The position numbers were made by a program, and so were the translations under genes. Positions 43,466 to 52,190 of a DNA stretch of 64,000 nt are shown here, piece by piece. This DNA comes from Mannheimia sp. USDA-ARS-USMARC-1261. Lineage in GTDB: Bacteria > Pseudomonadota > Gammaproteobacteria > Enterobacterales > Pasteurellaceae. Position 1 is the first letter of the stretch. Each line of letters begins with the position of its first letter. The stretch spans positions 62,001-126,000 of the forward strand of contig NZ_CP006942.1 of NCBI RefSeq assembly GCF_000521605.1, written 5' to 3'. The notes below the pieces were generated by a model that searched no databases, was not told where the DNA came from, and worked only from the letters and a program-made list of their open reading frames with translations.

Positions 43466-45502
43466 TTACATTTTCTTTGCCTTAGAGCGAGCAATACGTG
43501 TATCGCCGACGATCCAATCGAAAATCAAAATAATCGCCATCATCACAACAATCAAAATTGAGCCGTAAGCAATCGCAATACCGTATTCGCCATCCTCTAC
43601 TCGGTTGAGAATATAAGAGGTTGCAACACGCGTATCAGCAGTAACTAAGAATACAATTGCACTCACGGTAGTCATTGCCCGCACGAAGCTGGTTACTAAA
43701 GCGGAAAGCAAGGCTGGCTTGAGGAGCGGTAACACCACAAACAACATTGTTTTAAATGAGCCGGCTTTTAGCGAAAGAGAGGCTTCATCTAACGATTTGT
43801 CCAATTGCCCTAAACCGGCAATGGCGGCACGCATACCTACAGGCATATTTCGCATTACCATTGAGAGGATAATAATCATACCTGTACCCGTTAAATAAAT
43901 CGGTGAATCGTTGAAGGCGAGAATGTAAGACACTCCGGCTACCGTTCCCGGCACGGCAAAGCAAAGTAAAGTTAGAAATTCCAACGTTTTTTTGCCTTTG
44001 AAATCACGGCGAACCGTAACATAAGCAATCAACAAACCAAACAGAGCGGTAATTGGAGCGGCAGCAGCGGCGAACAACACGGTTTGAATGAGTGATGGGA
44101 AACCGCCATCGCTAAAGCCTTGCCCGAACAGCTTGATGTAGTTATCAAGCGTTAAGGTGTAATCCACACCCCAGTTCACGGTAAAACTGCCGTAGAAAAT
44201 GCTGCCGTAAAGCACCAAGTTGAACGTTCCCCAGAACAACAATGTGCAAATAATGAGCCATTTCATACCGCTTGGTAAATCTTGCACATCGCCACGATAA
44301 GATTTTCCTGATACCGTTACATAAGAGCGGTTGCCGATCCAGAGATATTGGATCACGAAAATCGCAAGCGAGAACACGAGCAAGATTGCCCCAAGTGTAC
44401 TTGCTGAGGCATAATCAAGTTGCGAGCCAGCAATATAGAAGTAGATTTGAGTAGCGATCACATCAAAACTGCCACCTAAAACTAATGGGGTACTGAAATC
44501 GGCAAGGGATTGGATGGCGACTACCAAGAATGAGTTAGCCAGAGCAGGTTTGAGTAACGGGAAAATAATGTTAAAGAAGGCTTGATAGCGATTAGAACGC
44601 AAGGTATAAGCGGCTTCTTCTACAGACGGATGAATGGATTTCAACGCTCCTTCCAAAATCATAAAAGACATTGGTGTAAGTGCGAGGGTGTGAGCAATCA
44701 CAATCCCGGTATAACCATAGAGCCAGTTACTGGCAAAACCAAAGTGTTCCACTAAAAATTCTGTTACGTAACCTGAACGCCCAAGCATTAGCGTTACGCC
44801 TAAACCTACCACAAAGGGAGGAGTAACAATAGGTAAAATCGAGAAAATTCGCCCGATGAACGCAGAGCGTTTAGCAATACGAGTGGTATAAAGTGCAAAA
44901 GCCAAACCAAACAGGGTGGAAAGTACGCCTACCGTTCCCGCAACCGATAAAGAGTTCCCCACCACTCGTGCCACATAAGGCTGTTGTAAAATGGTTAGCA
45001 CTTGGCTTGGCACAAACTCGTCGCCGTTGTAGAACATTGAAACGAAAATCGCAATGGTTGGGTAAACAATAAAGAAGAAAATCAGCAAAATAATGCTAAT
45101 CAATGAGCCGATAATAAAGCGATCGCCCTGCATTACTTTAAGAATAGCGAGATTATTGGTGGCTAGCCCTGTAATGGCAATAATCAGAGGCAATACCGCA
45201 TAGCCTAAGCTGATTTTAAGTACAATTGCCGATAAGAAAATAAAAGCAAATAATAAACCTAAGCCGACTAATTCTAGCTTAGCTCTGCGTTTACAAGCGG
45301 TCGGATTTGGCAATAAAAATGCAAAAAGCGGTAAGAACCACGCCCAAGTGATATTTAAATTTGACCAACCCATCGCATTAAAAAGCTCGTCTTTTGTTGA
45401 ATCAAACAAGCCATAATCTAATGCTTTAGCGGGCAATAAGAGAAAACCGAGTAAACCGATAACCACCCATACAAGCGGTCGGGAAAAAGAAAAACTCTGC
45501 AT
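43466..45502 (-). CDS. afuB: ABC importer permease AfuB (double-length)
   Basis: This protein of 678 residues has two fused permease halves with about twelve membrane helices. EAA-type loops are visible in EEAAYTLRSNRYQAFFNIIFP (near residue 300) and DEASLSLKAGSFKTMLFVVLP (near residue 590). FbpB and AfuB of Pasteurellaceae have the same double form. Two USS cores lie inside the gene (near 45293 and 45470), at codons for the weakly conserved N-terminal region. It lies between afuA and afuC in one operon. Confidence 0.9.
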   Translation of the reverse strand: MQSFSFSRPLVWVVIGLLGFLLLPAKALDYGLFDSTKDELFNAMGWSNLNITWAWFLPLFAFLLPNPTACKRRAKLELVGLGLLFAFIFLSAIVLKISLGYAVLPLIIAITGLATNNLAILKVMQGDRFIIGSLISIILLIFFFIVYPTIAIFVSMFYNGDEFVPSQVLTILQQPYVARVVGNSLSVAGTVGVLSTLFGLAFALYTTRIAKRSAFIGRIFSILPIVTPPFVVGLGVTLMLGRSGYVTEFLVEHFGFASNWLYGYTGIVIAHTLALTPMSFMILEGALKSIHPSVEEAAYTLRSNRYQAFFNIIFPLLKPALANSFLVVAIQSLADFSTPLVLGGSFDVIATQIYFYIAGSQLDYASASTLGAILLVFSLAIFVIQYLWIGNRSYVTVSGKSYRGDVQDLPSGMKWLIICTLLFWGTFNLVLYGSIFYGSFTVNWGVDYTLTLDNYIKLFGQGFSDGGFPSLIQTVLFAAAAAPITALFGLLIAYVTVRRDFKGKKTLEFLTLLCFAVPGTVAGVSYILAFNDSPIYLTGTGMIIILSMVMRNMPVGMRAAIAGLGQLDKSLDEASLSLKAGSFKTMLFVVLPLLKPALLSALVTSFVRAMTTVSAIVFLVTADTRVATSYILNRVEDGEYGIAIAYGSILIVVMMAIILIFDWIVGDTRIARSKAKKM

Positions 45503-45521
45503 AATACCTCACAGATAGAAA

Positions 45522-45541
45522 AGAGGGGGAAAGCCCCCTCT
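45522..45541 (-). other. Hairpin between afuA and afuB
   Basis: AGAGGGGG pairs with CCCCCTCT across AAAG (8 bp, GC-rich). It follows the afuA stop codon with only a weak T run. Such hairpins often protect binding-protein mRNA, so afuA is probably made in excess of afuB. Confidence 0.65.
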
Positions 45542-45552
45542 AAAAGATAGGA

Positions 45553-46587
45553 TTATTTCGCTAATTTAACTTCATTAACCCATTTGTCAATCAAGCGTTT
45601 ACGCTCTTCACTTGATCCATATTTCTCAAAATTGTAGTCAATTAAGTTTAAATCTTTTGGATTGAGAGCATAAGGCGAGGCTTCTGCTGTTGTATTGGTT
45701 AAAACTTGGAATGCATTCCCTTTTTGCCAAGAGAGTTCTTGAGCTTCTTTAGAAAGCGACCAATCCACGAACAATTTCGCATTTTCAAGATTTCTCGCCC
45801 CTTTTAAGATACTCACACCACCAAGCTCATAGCCTGTACCATCAGTGGGGGCTGTCATCTCAATATTTGCTCCGTTTTTCTTCTCAATAGCATAGTCGTG
45901 TAAGAAGCCGATACCGATAGTAGTTTCGCCTCGAGCGGTGTTACGAGCCGGCGTAATGCCTGACTTGGTGTATTGTGAGATATTTTTGTGTAATTTACGG
46001 AAGTATTCAAAGGCTTTTTCTTCGCCCCAAAGTTGCACGAAAGTCGCAATCGCCGTATAAGCCGTACCTGAGCTTTGCGGGTCTGCAATTTGAATTTCGC
46101 CTGCTAAACGTGGGTCAAGTAACTCTTCCCAAGTGGTCGGCACTTTCTCAATACCTAATTTTTTCAAACGATCTAAGTTCACGCCGTAACCTAAAATCCC
46201 CATATACACCGCAGAGGAATAATTGCCTTTTAATTTTGCAGGATCACGAAATTTTTCGATAATTTGGGTAAGGTTTGGCGATTGATAAGGTTCTAACAAG
46301 CCCATTTCTGCCGCTTGTGAATGCGGATCAAGCGTACCGCCGTACCAAACATCCGCCTGAGGGTTATTTTTTTCTGCTTCAATTTTCGCTAATGTGCTAC
46401 CCGAACCGTTACGCACAAACGAAACTTTTACATCATATTTCTTACCGAAAGCTTGAACTTCTTGCTCACAAAGCTCGTTCGTCGCACTACAATAAACCGT
46501 TAAACGACCTTCCGCCAATGCTGATTGAGTAAATAATGAACCGAGTAATAAAGTAGATGCTGTCAAAGCTAATTTTTTCAATTTCAT
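45553..46587 (-). CDS. afuA: Periplasmic binding protein AfuA (hexose-phosphate or ferric type)
   Basis: This protein of 344 residues has a signal peptide (LALTASTLLLGSLFTQSALA) and mature start EGRLTVYCSATNELCEQE. It resembles A. pleuropneumoniae AfuA closely through VSFVRNGSGSTLAKIEAEK and WYGGTLDPHSQAAEMGLLEPY. AfuA was first described as an iron-binding protein, but later work on A. pleuropneumoniae showed it binds hexose and heptose phosphates. The ATG at 46587 was chosen over 46665 because it starts the signal peptide and follows AAGGAAA. The CRP site upstream supports a sugar-phosphate role. Confidence 0.9.
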   Translation of the reverse strand: MKLKKLALTASTLLLGSLFTQSALAEGRLTVYCSATNELCEQEVQAFGKKYDVKVSFVRNGSGSTLAKIEAEKNNPQADVWYGGTLDPHSQAAEMGLLEPYQSPNLTQIIEKFRDPAKLKGNYSSAVYMGILGYGVNLDRLKKLGIEKVPTTWEELLDPRLAGEIQIADPQSSGTAYTAIATFVQLWGEEKAFEYFRKLHKNISQYTKSGITPARNTARGETTIGIGFLHDYAIEKKNGANIEMTAPTDGTGYELGGVSILKGARNLENAKLFVDWSLSKEAQELSWQKGNAFQVLTNTTAEASPYALNPKDLNLIDYNFEKYGSSEERKRLIDKWVNEVKLAK

Positions 46588-46650
46588 TGTGGTTTCCTTA
46601 AAGTTAGGGAGAAAATTAGGCGAAATATAGCAAAAAACGGGACGTAATTC

Positions 46651-46666
46651 TGTGAACTGCTTCACA
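46651..46666 (-). promoter_or_regulatory. CRP site of the afuABC promoter
   Basis: TGTGAACTGCTTCACA is an exact CRP palindrome. On the minus strand TATATT at 46629-46624 would start transcription near 46617, giving a CRP centre at -41.5. No Fur-type GATAATGAT repeat was noticed in the region. Confidence 0.75.
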
Positions 46667-46731
46667 GTTCAACCAAACAAGTGGTCGAATTTGCTTGGGA
46701 TTTTGCAAATCAGCTTCTAATAAAAGTTGAA

Positions 46732-46778
46732 ATTAGTCCTAAAAATGACTAATATGACAAAATTAGTCAATTTTAGGA
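46732..46778 (+). promoter_or_regulatory. Operator-like dyad ahead of the MarR gene
   Basis: TCCTAAAAATGACTAAT (46737-46753) faces ATTAGTCAATTTTAGGA (46762-46778); 16 of 17 bases pair across 8 bases. A further ATTAGTC at 46732 pairs with GACTAAT at 46747, so three ATTAGTC units are present. Size and position fit a MarR autorepressor site. Confidence 0.65.
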
Positions 46779-46797
46779 TTATTTTTAGGAGAAAAGT

Positions 46798-47232
46798 TTG
46801 CAAAATTATCTCGATCAAATCGGCGATACTTGTACCAATATGTTGATAAGTTACGGCTTGTTCGCAAAAAAGCATCAAATTAATGAAAATGAATTAGCCA
46901 TTCTCTATACGCTTTGGGTAGAAGGAGCTTGTACCCAAAAACACATTGCTGAAAAATGCCAAATTGCCAAACAAACGATTAATACGCTATGCAGGCGGTG
47001 GGAAATTGAGGAAATTTTGCAAAGTGTTATCAGTGAGCAAGATAGACGAGAAAAAACCTTGTATTTTACGGATAAAGGCAGAGCATTTGCTCAACCTATT
47101 ATTGAAGAATTACTGAGCAGAGAAAATCAAGTTATTAATGCGTTTGGCATACAGAGAATAAAATTTTTACTTGATGAGTTTAAAGCATTGCAAACTGCTT
47201 TAAGCCAAAAGCTGGAGAAACATAGTGGCTAG
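46798..47232 (+). CDS. MarR-family transcriptional regulator
   Basis: This protein of 144 residues has the winged helix-turn-helix of the MarR family: ELAILYTLWVEGACTQKHIAEKC then IAKQTINTLCRRWEIEEIL, followed by the wing VISEQDRREKTLYFTDKG with the conserved D-R pair. The start is a TTG at 46798 after TAGGAGAAAAG. It overlaps the next gene by 8 bases, so the two are coupled. A perfect-looking operator dyad lies just upstream, so it is probably autoregulated and controls the membrane protein gene. The ligand is unknown. Confidence 0.87.
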   Translation: MQNYLDQIGDTCTNMLISYGLFAKKHQINENELAILYTLWVEGACTQKHIAEKCQIAKQTINTLCRRWEIEEILQSVISEQDRREKTLYFTDKGRAFAQPIIEELLSRENQVINAFGIQRIKFLLDEFKALQTALSQKLEKHSG

Positions 47233-48067
47233 AACAATTCAGACGTTAAAAAATATTGCTAAGATTCACCGTTCGAAATTATTGGCAACCTTTTCGCTTG
47301 TGGCATTAGAAAATGTATTGATTTTGCTTTATCCACTTGTTGGTAGCTTTGCGGTAAATGCAGTATTGGCGGGCAATGTTTTCAACGCCTTAGTGTATGC
47401 TTTAGTGGTTTTAATTATTTGGGTGGTTGGTTCAGCAAGACGAGCGGTGGATACTCGAGCGTTTGTTAGAATTTATGCCGATTTACCCATCAAGGCAATT
47501 ATTAATGAAAAGCAAAAAGGTACAACTTCTTCGGCAACGGCTCACGCAAACTTAGCTCGTCAATTTGTCGCCTTTTTTGAAGAGCATTTGCCGATTTTGA
47601 TTACAGCTTCATTTTCAATTGTCGGCTCAGTAGTGATGTTGCTGATTATTGAATTTTGGTCAGGTGTGATTGCGTTGACGATTTTAATACTATTTTTGCT
47701 GATTTTACCGAGCTATACACGTAAAAATGATCGGCTCTATTTTAAACTGAATAATCGCCTTGAAAATGAAGTACATACTATCGAACGTATTAGAAATGCT
47801 GAATTGGTTAAACACTATGATTTGTTATCGAAAATTCGGATTGCCATTTCTAATCGTGAAGCAGTGAGCTTTTTGGTTATTGGCGTTGTGTTGAGCATTT
47901 TATTTGGCGTAACCTTAGCTATTCTTGCAAATAAAAAGGTAGAGGCTGGACATATTTATGCCGTCATTACTTATATGTGGAGTTTTGCAATGAGCCTTGA
48001 TGATATGCCAAGATTGGTTGAAAAATTCTCAGAATTGAAAGATATAGGTAATCGAGTAGAGGTTTAA
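47225..48067 (+). CDS. ABC transporter six-helix membrane protein without ATPase domain
   Basis: This protein of 280 residues has six hydrophobic segments (for example VLILLYPLVGSFAVNAVLAG, LVYALVVLIIWVVGSARRAV and FLVIGVVLSILFGVTLAILA) arranged as in the membrane domain of ABC exporters, and it stops where an ATPase domain would begin. No Walker A motif is present and no ATPase gene follows. Homologues of this length exist as a family of ABC six-transmembrane proteins, so it is probably not a truncation. The GTG start at 47225 lies inside the MarR gene. Function is unknown. Confidence 0.78.
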   Translation: MARTIQTLKNIAKIHRSKLLATFSLVALENVLILLYPLVGSFAVNAVLAGNVFNALVYALVVLIIWVVGSARRAVDTRAFVRIYADLPIKAIINEKQKGTTSSATAHANLARQFVAFFEEHLPILITASFSIVGSVVMLLIIEFWSGVIALTILILFLLILPSYTRKNDRLYFKLNNRLENEVHTIERIRNAELVKHYDLLSKIRIAISNREAVSFLVIGVVLSILFGVTLAILANKKVEAGHIYAVITYMWSFAMSLDDMPRLVEKFSELKDIGNRVEV

Positions 48068-48163
48068 CGATTAATTTATTGAACCTTTTCCAAAAGATAA
48101 AATCTTATAAATTGGGTCAAGGAGATTGACCGATTTGAAATTGATTAATAATGAGGGATTAAT

Positions 48164-48364
48164 ATGAAATCTATGTTAAAAGTTGTCGGAGTAGCCCTTT
48201 TAGCGGTTGCAGTATCAGGCTGTAACAATATGACAAAATCGCAACGTAATACAGCGATTGGTGCTGCTGTTGGTGGTGTTGCAGGCAATGTGATCGGTAA
48301 TTCAACGGGTGCAACCTTAGGTGGTGCGGCACTTGGTGGTGTAATTGGTAGCCAAATCAAATAA
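48164..48364 (+). CDS. Small glycine-zipper lipoprotein, OsmB-like
   Basis: This lipoprotein of 66 residues has the signal MLKVVGVALLAVAVSGC with lipidated Cys20, then a glycine-zipper hairpin, AIGAAVGGVAGNVIG and ATLGGAALGGVIGSQIK. It resembles E. coli OsmB and related outer-membrane stress lipoproteins. TAATGAGGGATTAAT precedes the ATG. It is a single-gene unit ended by a strong USS terminator. Confidence 0.85.
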   Translation: MKSMLKVVGVALLAVAVSGCNNMTKSQRNTAIGAAVGGVAGNVIGNSTGATLGGAALGGVIGSQIK

Positions 48365-48386
48365 TTGCAAAAAATTGACAGAAATG

Positions 48387-48428
48387 AACCGCTTGTATCG
48401 CCAAAGAACAAGCGGTTTTGTTTTGTAT
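48387..48428 (+). terminator. USS terminator of the small lipoprotein
   Basis: AACCGCTTGT (48387-48396) pairs perfectly with ACAAGCGGTT (48408-48417), followed by TTGTTTTGT. Here the two cores point away from each other, unlike most other pairs in the window, and give a compact hairpin. Confidence 0.88.
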
Positions 48429-48521
48429 AGATTTTGTAAATTATGGATTTCTTGCTTTTCTTTTTATTTTCTTTCTTTATAATGCACAAAGTTTTGAAAC
48501 GAAACTTAAGTGAAGATTGTA

Positions 48522-49283
48522 ATGTCAAAACGTAACACGCAACAACGCCGTCATTTAATTGTACAGATGGTACAATCGCAACAAGAAGTGAGTGTTGATG
48601 AACTCGCTACACTGTTTGAAACTTCAGAAGTTACCATTCGCAAAGACCTAACCGCTTTAGAAGAAAGTGGTTTTTTATTGCGAAAATATGGTGGAGCAGT
48701 GAAAATCCCATCAGAAATGATGGAGGAAGAATTTATTGAGCAACTTTCGATTCAAAAGAAAATGATTGCTCAAGCCGCTCGAGATTGTATTCGAGATCAT
48801 AACCGTATCATTATTGATAGCGGCAGCACGACGGGGGCTTTGGTTAAAGTGTTAAACCAAACAGGTTTAGTGGTGATGACCAACTCGCTGAATTTAGCAG
48901 CGGAATTAACCTCTTTGGAATGCGAGCCAACAGTATTAATGACAGGTGGTACTTGGGATAGCCGTTCAGAATCTTTTCAAGGAAAAGTGGCTGAACAAGT
49001 ACTACGTTCGTATGATTTTGACCAACTTTTCATTGGGGCTGATGGGTTAGATCTCGCTCGTGGAACAACTACTTTCAATGAATTGGTAGGGTTAAGTCAA
49101 GTGATGGCAGATGTGAGCCGAGAAGTGATTGTGTTGATTGAATCACAAAAAATCGGGCGAAAAATGCCTAATATTGAATTGGAATGGTCGAAAATCACCA
49201 AAATTATTACCGACAACCAATTAAGTTTCGAAACGAAAGAACAAATCGAAAAGATGGGTGTCGAAGTGCTTATTGCGAAGTAA
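48522..49283 (+). CDS. DeoR-family regulator upstream of glmS
   Basis: This regulator of 253 residues has the DeoR helix-turn-helix (RRHLIVQMVQSQQEVSVDEL, then SEVTIRKDLTALEESGFLLR) and the sugar-phosphate sensor domain (IIDSGSTTGALVKVLNQ, FIGADGLDLARGTTTFNE). A similar start at 48510 (GTG or ATT context) was rejected as lacking conservation; the ATG at 48522 is weakly preceded by AAGTGAAGA. TATAAT at 48478-48483 is a good -10. It lies 91 bases before glmS in the same direction, so an amino sugar phosphate may be its signal. Confidence 0.85.
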   Translation: MSKRNTQQRRHLIVQMVQSQQEVSVDELATLFETSEVTIRKDLTALEESGFLLRKYGGAVKIPSEMMEEEFIEQLSIQKKMIAQAARDCIRDHNRIIIDSGSTTGALVKVLNQTGLVVMTNSLNLAAELTSLECEPTVLMTGGTWDSRSESFQGKVAEQVLRSYDFDQLFIGADGLDLARGTTTFNELVGLSQVMADVSREVIVLIESQKIGRKMPNIELEWSKITKIITDNQLSFETKEQIEKMGVEVLIAK

Positions 49284-49301
49284 GCATATTAAAACAGATA
49301 T

Positions 49302-49328
49302 GTAGGGGCGAAGTACAATTCGCCCTCA
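49302..49328 (+). repeat. Short inverted repeat in the glmS leader
   Basis: GTAGGGGCGAA and TTCGCCCTCAC form an 8-bp stem with a 6-base loop. The start GTAGGG resembles the outer ends of the dispersed repeats at 6222 and 10122, so it may be a shorter member of the same group. Confidence 0.5.
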
Positions 49329-49374
49329 CAAGCAAAATTATTTTATCGTTATTTATTAATAGGAAAGCAAATTT

Positions 49375-51210
49375 ATGTGTGGAATTGTAGGTGCAGTAGC
49401 ACAGCGTGATGTCGCAGAAATCTTAGTTGATGGTTTACACCGTTTAGAATATCGTGGCTATGATTCAGCCGGTGTGGCGGTATTAAATGCCGATGAGAAA
49501 AAAATGCAGATCGTTCGCCGTGTCGGTAAAGTAAAAGCTTTAGACGATGCATTAGAAGCAAAACCATTATTAGGCGGTACAGGTATCGCTCATACTCGTT
49601 GGGCAACACACGGCGAGCCATCAGAAACCAACGCTCACCCGCACCGTAGCGGTAAAATTGCGGTGGTACATAACGGTATTATCGAAAACTACGAAGAATT
49701 AAAAGTTGTGTTACAAGAGCGTGGCTATGTGTTCCAATCGCAAACCGATACAGAAGTTATCGCACACTTAGTTGAGTGGGAATTGCGTTCAGCTTCTTCA
49801 TTATTAGAAGCGGTACAAAAAACCGTAGTACAACTTCGTGGTGCATACGGCACAGTGGTATTAAACGAAGAAGAGCCGGAACATTTAATTGTAGCTCGTT
49901 CAGGCAGCCCGCTTGTAATCGGTTATGGTGTAGGTGAAAACTTCTTAGCTTCAGATCCGTTAGCATTATTAAGCGTTACCCGCCGTTTTGCTTATTTGGA
50001 AGAAGGCGATGTAGCAGAAATTACCCGCCGTTCTGTTGAGATTTACGACCGTCAAGGCAACAAAGTAGAACGTGAAATTCACGAAGGTAACTTTGAAGCA
50101 GATGCTGCTGATAAAGGTCAATACCGCCACTATATGCAAAAAGAGATTTTTGAACAACCGGTGGCAATTATGAACACCTTAGATGGTCGTATTAAAGACG
50201 GTAAAGTGGATCTTTCAGCGATTGCTCCAAATGCCACTGAGATTCTCTCTAAAGTGCAACACGTGCAAATTGTGGCTTGCGGTACTTCATACAATGCCGG
50301 TATGGTGGCTCGTTATTGGTTTGAATCTTTAGCCGGCGTAAGCTGTGATGTGGAAATCGCCTCAGAATTCCGCTACCGTAAATTTGTAACACGCCCGAAC
50401 AGCTTATTAATCACGCTTTCTCAATCAGGCGAAACCGCAGATACTTTAGCGGCATTACGTTTAGCGAAAGAGTCTGGCTATATGGCGGCGATGACGGTGT
50501 GTAACGTGGCAAGTTCATCTTTAGTGCGTGAATCTGATTTAGCATTCTTAACCAAAGCCGGTGTGGAAATTGGCGTAGCATCAACTAAAGCCTTTACCAC
50601 CCAATTAACCTGCTTATTGTTATTAAATGTGGCAATCGGTCGCTTACAAGGGAATATGAGCGAAGAAAAAGAGCATCACATCGTGCAATCTTTACAACGC
50701 TTACCAGCTCAAATTGAAAGTGCGTTAGTGTTCGATAAACAAATCGAAAAATTATCGGAAGATTTTGCTGACAAACACCACACGTTATTCTTAGGACGTG
50801 GCGAATATTATCCAATCGCAATGGAATCAGCCTTGAAATTAAAAGAGATTTCATATATTCACGCTGAAGCCTACGCAGCCGGTGAATTAAAACACGGTCC
50901 GTTAGCGTTAATCGACAGCGATATGCCGGTTGTGGTGGTTGCACCGGAAAATGATTTACTTGAAAAAGTGAAATCAAATATCGAAGAAGTACGTGCCCGT
51001 GGCGGTCAATTATATGTATTTGCCGATCACGATGCCGGCTTTGAAGAAGCAGAAGGCTTTAAAACCATCGTTCTACCAAAAGTAGATGAAGTAACTGCCC
51101 CAATTTTCTACACCGTGCCGTTACAACTACTTTCATACCACATCGCATTAATTAAAGGCACAGACGTGGATCAACCTCGTAACCTTGCAAAAGCGGTAAC
51201 GGTAGAGTAA
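49375..51210 (+). CDS. glmS: Glutamine-fructose-6-phosphate aminotransferase
   Basis: This 611-residue cytoplasmic enzyme makes glucosamine 6-phosphate from fructose 6-phosphate and glutamine for cell-wall and LPS synthesis. The catalytic Cys2 follows the ATG ([12 protein letters not shown]), the glutaminase domain runs to about residue 240 ([33 protein letters not shown]), and two SIS domains follow ([31 protein letters not shown]). It ends [13 protein letters not shown] as in E. coli. It uses fructose 6-phosphate, the product of the srl and mtl pathways. Confidence 0.97.
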   Translation: MCGIVGAVAQRDVAEILVDGLHRLEYRGYDSAGVAVLNADEKKMQIVRRVGKVKALDDALEAKPLLGGTGIAHTRWATHGEPSETNAHPHRSGKIAVVHNGIIENYEELKVVLQERGYVFQSQTDTEVIAHLVEWELRSASSLLEAVQKTVVQLRGAYGTVVLNEEEPEHLIVARSGSPLVIGYGVGENFLASDPLALLSVTRRFAYLEEGDVAEITRRSVEIYDRQGNKVEREIHEGNFEADAADKGQYRHYMQKEIFEQPVAIMNTLDGRIKDGKVDLSAIAPNATEILSKVQHVQIVACGTSYNAGMVARYWFESLAGVSCDVEIASEFRYRKFVTRPNSLLITLSQSGETADTLAALRLAKESGYMAAMTVCNVASSSLVRESDLAFLTKAGVEIGVASTKAFTTQLTCLLLLNVAIGRLQGNMSEEKEHHIVQSLQRLPAQIESALVFDKQIEKLSEDFADKHHTLFLGRGEYYPIAMESALKLKEISYIHAEAYAAGELKHGPLALIDSDMPVVVVAPENDLLEKVKSNIEEVRARGGQLYVFADHDAGFEEAEGFKTIVLPKVDEVTAPIFYTVPLQLLSYHIALIKGTDVDQPRNLAKAVTVE

Positions 51211-51216
51211 CAAAAG

Positions 51217-51252
51217 AAAAACCTTATTCATCACTGAATAAGGTTTTTTTCT
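51217..51252 (+). terminator. Terminator of glmS
   Basis: AACCTTATTCA pairs with TGAATAAGGTT across TCAC and is followed by a run of T. A single USS core (GCAAGCGGT) lies just downstream near 51264. Confidence 0.88.
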
Positions 51253-51342
51253 TCCTTGAAGCTTGCAAGCGGTCAAAAAAGTAGAATTTTTTGCAAATAG
51301 TCTATGCTAATCAATCGCAAGGTAAGCAATCCGTTCACTTAC

Positions 51343-52170
51343 TTATTTTGCTAAAAGATCTTCTTTTTCGCCATAAACAGGAACTAAAGTTTTCTTATAA
51401 GCTTCTTTTAATTTGCCATTCGCTTTAAGTTCGCTAATTTCTTTGTTCACGAAATCAAGTAACGCTTTATTACCCTTTTGTACCGCCGGTGCAATTTGCT
51501 CAGATGGACCGATATTGCCAATTGCAACATCAAAGTCTACGTTCTCTTTTGCCCAAGCCCAAACTAATGCGTTGTCGTGTGCAAGAGCAACGCCACGTCC
51601 GTCTTTTAATGCATTAAAGGTTTCGGTGTTATGGTCGAATTTTAATAACTGAATTTCAGGGTGGTTTTTGCTGAAATAAGCATCAGCTGTTGTGCCTTTA
51701 TTCACTAATAAGGTTTTGCCCTCAAGTTGTTTAACATCTGTAATTGGGGCATTTTTTGGAGAAACCACACCTAATGCTACGTTCATATAAGGCTCGGCAA
51801 AATCAACCACTTCCGCACGTTCAGGTGTTTTAGTAAAGTTGGCTAAGACTAAATCTACTTTATTTGATTTTAGGTATTCCACACGGTTTGCTGCTTCTGT
51901 GAGTACGAATTCCACTTTGTCAGGGCTACCTAGCAAATCATTAGCGATTTCTTTCGCAATTTCCACATCAAAACCTTGACTTTTACCATTAGCATCAATG
52001 TAACCAAATGGTGGTTTATCGCTAAATACCCCAATGCGGATTATACCTTTTTCTTTAATTTGAGCGACGCTATCTTTCGCTTGAGTAGAGCCATTGTTAT
52101 CACAAGCAGTTAATGTAAAAGCTGCAAGTGCTGTTGCCAGTAAGGTTTTTAAGAGTGTTGAACGTTTCAT
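51343..52170 (-). CDS. CjaA-like amino acid (cysteine) binding lipoprotein
   Basis: This protein of 275 residues has a lipobox (LTAC, Cys23) and a family 3 solute-binding domain: KEKGIIRIGVFSDKPPFGYI, DLVLANFTKTPERAEVVDFA and LLVNKGTTADAYFSKNHPE. These stretches are very like CjaA of Campylobacter jejuni, which binds cysteine. The ligand is therefore likely cysteine or a related polar amino acid. It lies 20 bases downstream of the ATPase gene. The permeases are probably the pair at 60733-62050. Confidence 0.88.
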   Translation of the reverse strand: MKRSTLLKTLLATALAAFTLTACDNNGSTQAKDSVAQIKEKGIIRIGVFSDKPPFGYIDANGKSQGFDVEIAKEIANDLLGSPDKVEFVLTEAANRVEYLKSNKVDLVLANFTKTPERAEVVDFAEPYMNVALGVVSPKNAPITDVKQLEGKTLLVNKGTTADAYFSKNHPEIQLLKFDHNTETFNALKDGRGVALAHDNALVWAWAKENVDFDVAIGNIGPSEQIAPAVQKGNKALLDFVNKEISELKANGKLKEAYKKTLVPVYGEKEDLLAK

Positions 52171-52190
52171 AATAATTCCTCAAATAGTAG

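Noticed and set aside
42322-46587. Calling the ABC importer a ferric transporter fbpABC
   Set aside because: The binding protein resembles AfuA, shown to bind sugar phosphates, and the promoter has a CRP site rather than a noticed Fur box. Iron use is not excluded.
47225-48067. Treating the ABC membrane protein as a truncated exporter pseudogene
   Set aside because: The frame ends cleanly, no ATPase remnants follow in any frame by eye, and proteins of this length form a known family.
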